The notes under the pieces were generated by a model that had not been told where the DNA came from, did no database searches, and saw only the letters and a list, made by a program, of their open reading frames with translations. 64,000 bases of DNA from Paramyrothecium sp. XJ0827 (taxonomy: Eukaryota; Ascomycota; Sordariomycetes; Hypocreales; Stachybotryaceae), in NCBI GenBank assembly GCA_020881915.1, contig JAJFPB010000010.1:62001-126000 (forward strand), written 5' to 3'. Positions within the stretch are counted from its first letter, which is position 1, and every line of letters begins with the position of its first letter. Positions 60,178-64,000 of the stretch are shown here, in pieces. Made by a program: the position numbers and the translations under genes.

Positions 60178-60183
60178 TATAAA
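60178..60183 (+). promoter_or_regulatory. TATA box of the LysM gene
   Basis: TATAAA, 32 bases before the ATG at 60215. Confidence 0.45.
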
Positions 60184-60214
60184 TTTTCAATTCTACCAAG
60201 AAGAGAGGATCATA

Positions 60215-60909
60215 ATGAAGATCTCAACTCTCGGAGGACTGCTCCTTGCCTACACCGGCCTAGCCCAAGCGGCTGTGGTTAACCCGTCCCTGACCCAGGA
60301 TACGACCGCAGCGACTACAACCACAGGCAATAATATCCAAACCCCACTACCCACGCAACCCGGCATGGTAGACAATTGCGAAAATTTTTACTTTGTGAAA
60401 CCGGACGATACCTGCCGCGATATTGCTTGGCAACAACAGGTTACAGAAGATGACCTGAGGGTGTGGAATCCGATTGCACAAGGATTTGGGCTAATGTGAA
60501 CCTGTGTGTTCGCACAATCAAATACATGCCTCATGAGAGCGTAGCCTGTCACACCGCTGCAAACACAAAGACGTGGGGAGACAATGAACCCGCTGCCCAC
60601 GAAGCTACCAGAGCCTTCTGTGGGCTCAGTGGCCTTAATGGCGTCAGCGCTTTCCGGATCGGGTTTCAGCCAGATGAGATCAGGTTTGGGTACAGCAACG
60701 CGCCGTTCGGCCAGAATAGATTTACATTCTCCCTCACCAACAGATGGCGTCGGGATGTTAGGTTCACGTTCCCACCCCACTGCTACATGTTGCTCGCTAA
60801 GGCCATTGATGGGTGTCCTCGTGGAGGCGTGGTGGACTATCTGGAGTGGGATATTTCGTACGTACCACAGACCAGGATAGCCGTGTTCTTTCATATATGG
60901 TGCACCTAG
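60215..60909 (+). pseudogene. Secreted LysM-domain protein, frameshifted within LysM
   Basis: ATG 60215 opens a signal peptide (MKISTLGGLLLAYTGLAQAA), a Thr-rich spacer and the first part of a LysM domain (NCENFYFVKPDDTCRDIA, ..DLRVWNPIA). After WNP the frame ends at TGA 60497-60499. The rest of the domain continues in another frame (DCTRIWANVNLCV), followed by about 130 more residues to TAG at 60909. Compared with usual LysM domains, the short AVGS-like turn between WNP and the Cys is missing, so a deletion with a length not divisible by three explains the break; no intron fits. The second half contains CYMLLAKAIDGC, a C-x10-C module. LysM domains bind chitin. Unless the sequence is wrong here, only a truncated 94-residue protein is made. 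Confidence 0.72.
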
Positions 60910-61128
60910 GTGCATAATATTGTAAAAGTTATTAGCTTAGGTAAGACTGAAGAGTTTAACCTGTACTCCCCTCTTCTGCAGTTCGTCTTTAATAACCTCG
61001 GGTCGAAGTTAGTCCACTTGTCCCTTTCTGCAGTATACTAGAATTAAGAGACCTTGGAGTGAATATGAACGATGCCATTGAGACTCGATCTGCTTTAAAT
61101 ACGGAAGTTTCATATATATGCCAGTGAA

Positions 61129-63092
61129 TTAAGCACCAAGCCCAAGATCCTTGATGAGGATATCAGCTGCCTTCTCGCCTACCAAGAAGGCCGTTGCATT
61201 AGTATGAGCCGCTACGTTCTTTGGGCAAATACTAAGATCGGCAATCTTAAGCCCCGTTACCCCGTAAACATTGAGGTTCTCATCAATAACACCTTTCTTT
61301 TCTCGAGGTCCCATCTTGCAGGTTCCGAGTGAGTGCCACGGTGTGGAGATGCGTTCCTTGATAAACTGGTCAATAGCAGCATTATCTTCTTCGGTGTACT
61401 CAATATCAGAAATCTCGCTTCGTGGAGTAGACGCATCATATCCAAAAACCCTAGCTTTTGACTCTGTAGGGAATGCTGGATGCTTGCTTTTAATCTCCCC
61501 TCTAAAGATATTCATCCGTCGAGCAATCTCGCGCTGCTTCTTATAAGCCCATCGGGAGATAAGAATATCAATCCCATCGCTATCCGATAGCAGACCGGGG
61601 TCAAAGTCAAGCGGGTCATCTACGCCGGCCCCAGTAATATGCATATGGCCCCTAGAGTAAGGGTAGGCAGTCATAGCAGATATAGAGAAGAACTGACCAT
61701 CCTCTCCGGTAGGCTCAGCACCACTAAATAGATTCTTATTAGCGCAATGTTATCTCGTCATGCTGGGAGGGAGGTCGGGCTTATCTTACCCCAGAGGCAG
61801 CGAGATGAAAGTGAGAGGCCGATCGGTTTGTTCCTTGAAATCCCGTTCCCATATTTCCTGGAACTTGGGTCCAAGGTCGGCAATATCTTTATTATTAGGA
61901 CGAAGCTTGCCTGTACCTTCGAGACAATTCCACCCAAGCAGCTTGTCGTTCCTAGCAATCATTGCTGCGATATCAAAGGTCCCAAGTACGATTCCATCCA
62001 AGGTTTCATCAGCGGCTAGGTCAGAACGGTAGATAGATGTCACAACATGATGATCCTCGTAGCCATCACCCACGCCTGGCAGGTCCACCAGAACAGGTAC
62101 CTTGGCGCGCTCCAAGACCGCCTTGGAGCCAATGCCGGATCTCTCTAGTACAGGAGGTGTGCCGCAAGCTCCACAGGAGACAACAACTTGCTTCCTAGCT
62201 TTGATGGTGCGGGTAGACTCTCCGACGGCGTACGTTACCCCCGAGGCCTTTGCGTCACCATCGAAAGTAATACGTACCACTTTACTGTTAACGAGGACAT
62301 GGAGATTAGGATGATGACCGTCTTGGAGTCTTGGATGAAGGTATTTGTGGCTTGCATCCTGACGCTTGCCATCCGGGGAGATGAATCGCTTTGCTCGCTG
62401 CACATTGTTTGCAGACTGCAGGTCAGAGATATCTGCAGCTTCTTTGTAGCCCACCATCTCCGCGGCTTCGATAAATGTATCGATAGCCCTCTTAACAGCA
62501 TAAGTTCCTTCAGAGATCTGGATAGGTCCGTCCGTTCCATGCAGACCTCTAGAGTTATCTCCGTGATACGTTTCAATCTGGACTTGAGTATCAGCAAGGA
62601 TATTCAAGGTTCTCAAGAGACAGAATTTGACTCAGACCCTTTTCATGAGTGGCAATAACTCATCGCTCGACCAGCCGGGTGCAGCCCACGAATCGAAGTC
62701 AGAGCGCTGACCTCGACTATACATAAGCATATTCACAGACGAGCCACCACCCAGGATACGTGCAGTCGGCACGACGGCTGCCCTGCCTCCTAAGAAGGGA
62801 GATTCCGGACCCATGTGGAAGGACATGGTCTTGCTATCGGGTGAAAGGTGGGAGAAGAAGACAAACGGGATTACAACGGTTGGATCATTGTAGCTATTTG
62901 ATCCGGCCTCGATGATGAGGATAGAGAGGTTTGGGTCGGCATCAGAGAGCCTCGAAGCAACAACACACGCTGCCGTGCCACCTGAGAAATCGATGAGATA
63001 TAAGCGAACAAGGAATGAATATCGGACTCACCTCCTGCGATAATAACATCGACGGAGTCAATCCCTACAGGAAGATCTGTGTAAAGTGGCAT
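61129..63092 (-). CDS. GMC oxidoreductase, alcohol-oxidase-like, 595 aa
   Basis: Four exons on -: 63092-63032, 62981-62638, 62577-61790, 61723-61129 (1788 bases). The FAD-binding Rossmann motif DVIIAGGGTAACVVASRL lies at residues 15-32, followed by LSILIIEAG. GMC signatures: GGRAAVVPTARILGGGSSVN, YSRGQRSDFDSW, VVVSCGACGTPPVLERSGIG and, near the end, WHSLGTCKMG (catalytic His about 528) and AHTNATAF (Asn about 573). Length and the motif HGTDGPIQISEG fit the methanol/alcohol oxidase (AOX)-like branch, which oxidises alcohols with O2 and releases H2O2. No signal peptide is seen; the enzyme could be cytosolic or peroxisomal, although the C-terminus (DLGLGA) is not a typical PTS1. The donor of the second intron, GTCTGA, is unusual. 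Confidence 0.9.
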
Positions 63093-63584
63093 GATATGTA
63101 GGGACGAGCGGTTAGATTGAAAGCGGAGCTTGGTGCACAACGGGATGTGTATGGTGAAATCCTGAGCTCCGAAATAAGACTTTATAGACCTAGGAGCTTG
63201 AGGGGCGAAGAAACAATGGCCTGACGTGATCAATCTTAGCGATTTCGGATGAACTGAAGCACGGTCAAGAGGTTAGTTTGACTTTACAACTCGGATGTTC
63301 ATAGCCCGAGACCAACATTATTAAGTTCAATGGGCCACGTACGCATTCTGGTCAGCCCCCACATGTAACGGCACAGCACTAGCGTCGCATTCTTGGGTAG
63401 CATAGGCATTGTGGGCTTAACGATCCTGTACAGCACCCGGGGTACTAGTAGCAAGCACACGGCGAGCAAAACAATGAAGGGCGCCGGTCAAGGTGGAGGC
63501 TCAATCGGATGTGCATAAATAGAACCCCTCGGTCAAGGGAGAGAGGTTTAGGGGCATATCGAGCCGGAACTCTTTGACGCCAAG

Positions 63585-64000
63585 ATGAAGTTCCTCTGTC
63601 TTCATGGGAATGGCTCAAACAGCACTGTAAGTCAAAGATGTTGGTCATGGTTTGATCATGATGGTGACATTTTAGGGAAGGTCATGCAGCAACAAATGGG
63701 TAATTCCCCCGCCCCGGCCCGTTGGCACCATCGTCTAATTCGGGCCACAGCGGGACTGAGGTACGAACTCGAAGGGGATCATGAGTTCGAGTTTGTGGAA
63801 GGAGTTTTAGCAGGCCCAATGGCAGATGGTAAGCAACCAAATGCACTGCTACTGCTGCTGCTACGTTCGGTCGGCGAAGCCTACTGACCTAACTCTGCTG
63901 ACACCAGACGTCGCGTCCTTGGCCACGCCTGATCAGTCCTTCTACTACTTCTTTGACCCAGCCAACTTCGAACATCTGTCGCAGTCGCTCGCTCAGTTGG
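63585..64000 (+). CDS. FSH1-family serine hydrolase, N-terminal part
   Basis: Exons 63585-63626, 63681-63699, 63751-63828 and 63908 onward, cut by the window end. The spliced start reads MKFLCLHGNGSNST, then VMQQQMAGLRYEL, HEFEFVEGVLAGPMAD and SFYYFFDPANFEHL. This is the opening of the fungal FSH1-type alpha/beta hydrolases (DUF341; LCLHG.G.NS....Q...LRYEL). The nucleophile Ser, Asp and His come later and are off-window. The second exon is only 19 bases long; phases agree through all three introns. Relatives include esterases in polyketide clusters, but the neighbourhood does not show such a cluster here. Confidence 0.82.

Overview
The window is from a filamentous ascomycete (Pezizomycotina). 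Genes carry several short spliceosomal introns (about 42-152 bp, GT..AG, often with a CTAAC/CTGAC-like branch site). The gene families are typical of such fungi: LaeA-like methyltransferase, DUF6536 membrane protein, FSH1 hydrolase, GMC alcohol oxidase, LysM protein and F-box proteins. About half of the window is extremely AT-rich sequence that has lost CpA, TpG and CpG, the mark of repeat-induced point mutation (RIP). The result is a two-compartment layout: gene islands at about 16.2-22.7, 32.3-35.8 and 43.7-64 kb, separated by dead repeats. LAYOUT. 1-4411: a lightly mutated Ty3/Gypsy element (E1, pol on +, antisense Cys-rich ORF on -, complete 3' LTR). 4412-12209: a RIP-saturated Gypsy relative (element A, coding on -) whose left LTR is cut where E1 ends, which suggests that E1 is nested in A. 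12.2-16.1 kb: RIP-saturated sequence without a recognisable gene. 16.4-22.3 kb: a secreted Cys-rich protein gene, a secreted HEXXH metalloprotease gene followed by a decayed copy of its catalytic exon, and an F-box gene. 22.8-32.2 kb: a second RIP block with copies of a roughly 1-kb repeat in both orientations, ending in an AGCTATA-type repeat and a short telomere-like motif. 33.0-35.1 kb: a DUF6536 membrane protein gene. 35817-43744: a full-length RIP-saturated Gypsy element (element B) with 617-bp LTRs and a CATAG target duplication. 43.7-64 kb: the main gene island. MAIN RESULT. Element B sits inside the last coding exon of an eight-exon SGNH-hydrolase gene. The final 13 codons and stop of that gene lie at 35771-35811, 7.9 kb from the rest. 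Counted with one copy of the target duplication, the nine coding pieces sum to 2079 bases (693 codons) in one frame. The element now supplies a substitute stop codon after 10 LTR-encoded codons. GENES OF THE MAIN ISLAND. After the interrupted hydrolase come a secreted protein with deaminase-like zinc motifs, an F-box gene, an amidohydrolase pseudogene, a PAQR/Izh receptor-like gene, a 14-TM-type MFS transporter, a small secreted protein, an eight-exon LaeA-like SAM methyltransferase, a frameshifted LysM gene, a GMC alcohol-oxidase-like flavoenzyme and the start of an FSH1-type serine hydrolase. Many products look secreted or membrane-bound, but nothing in the sequence proves that they form one pathway. 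No tRNA, rRNA or CRISPR array was found.
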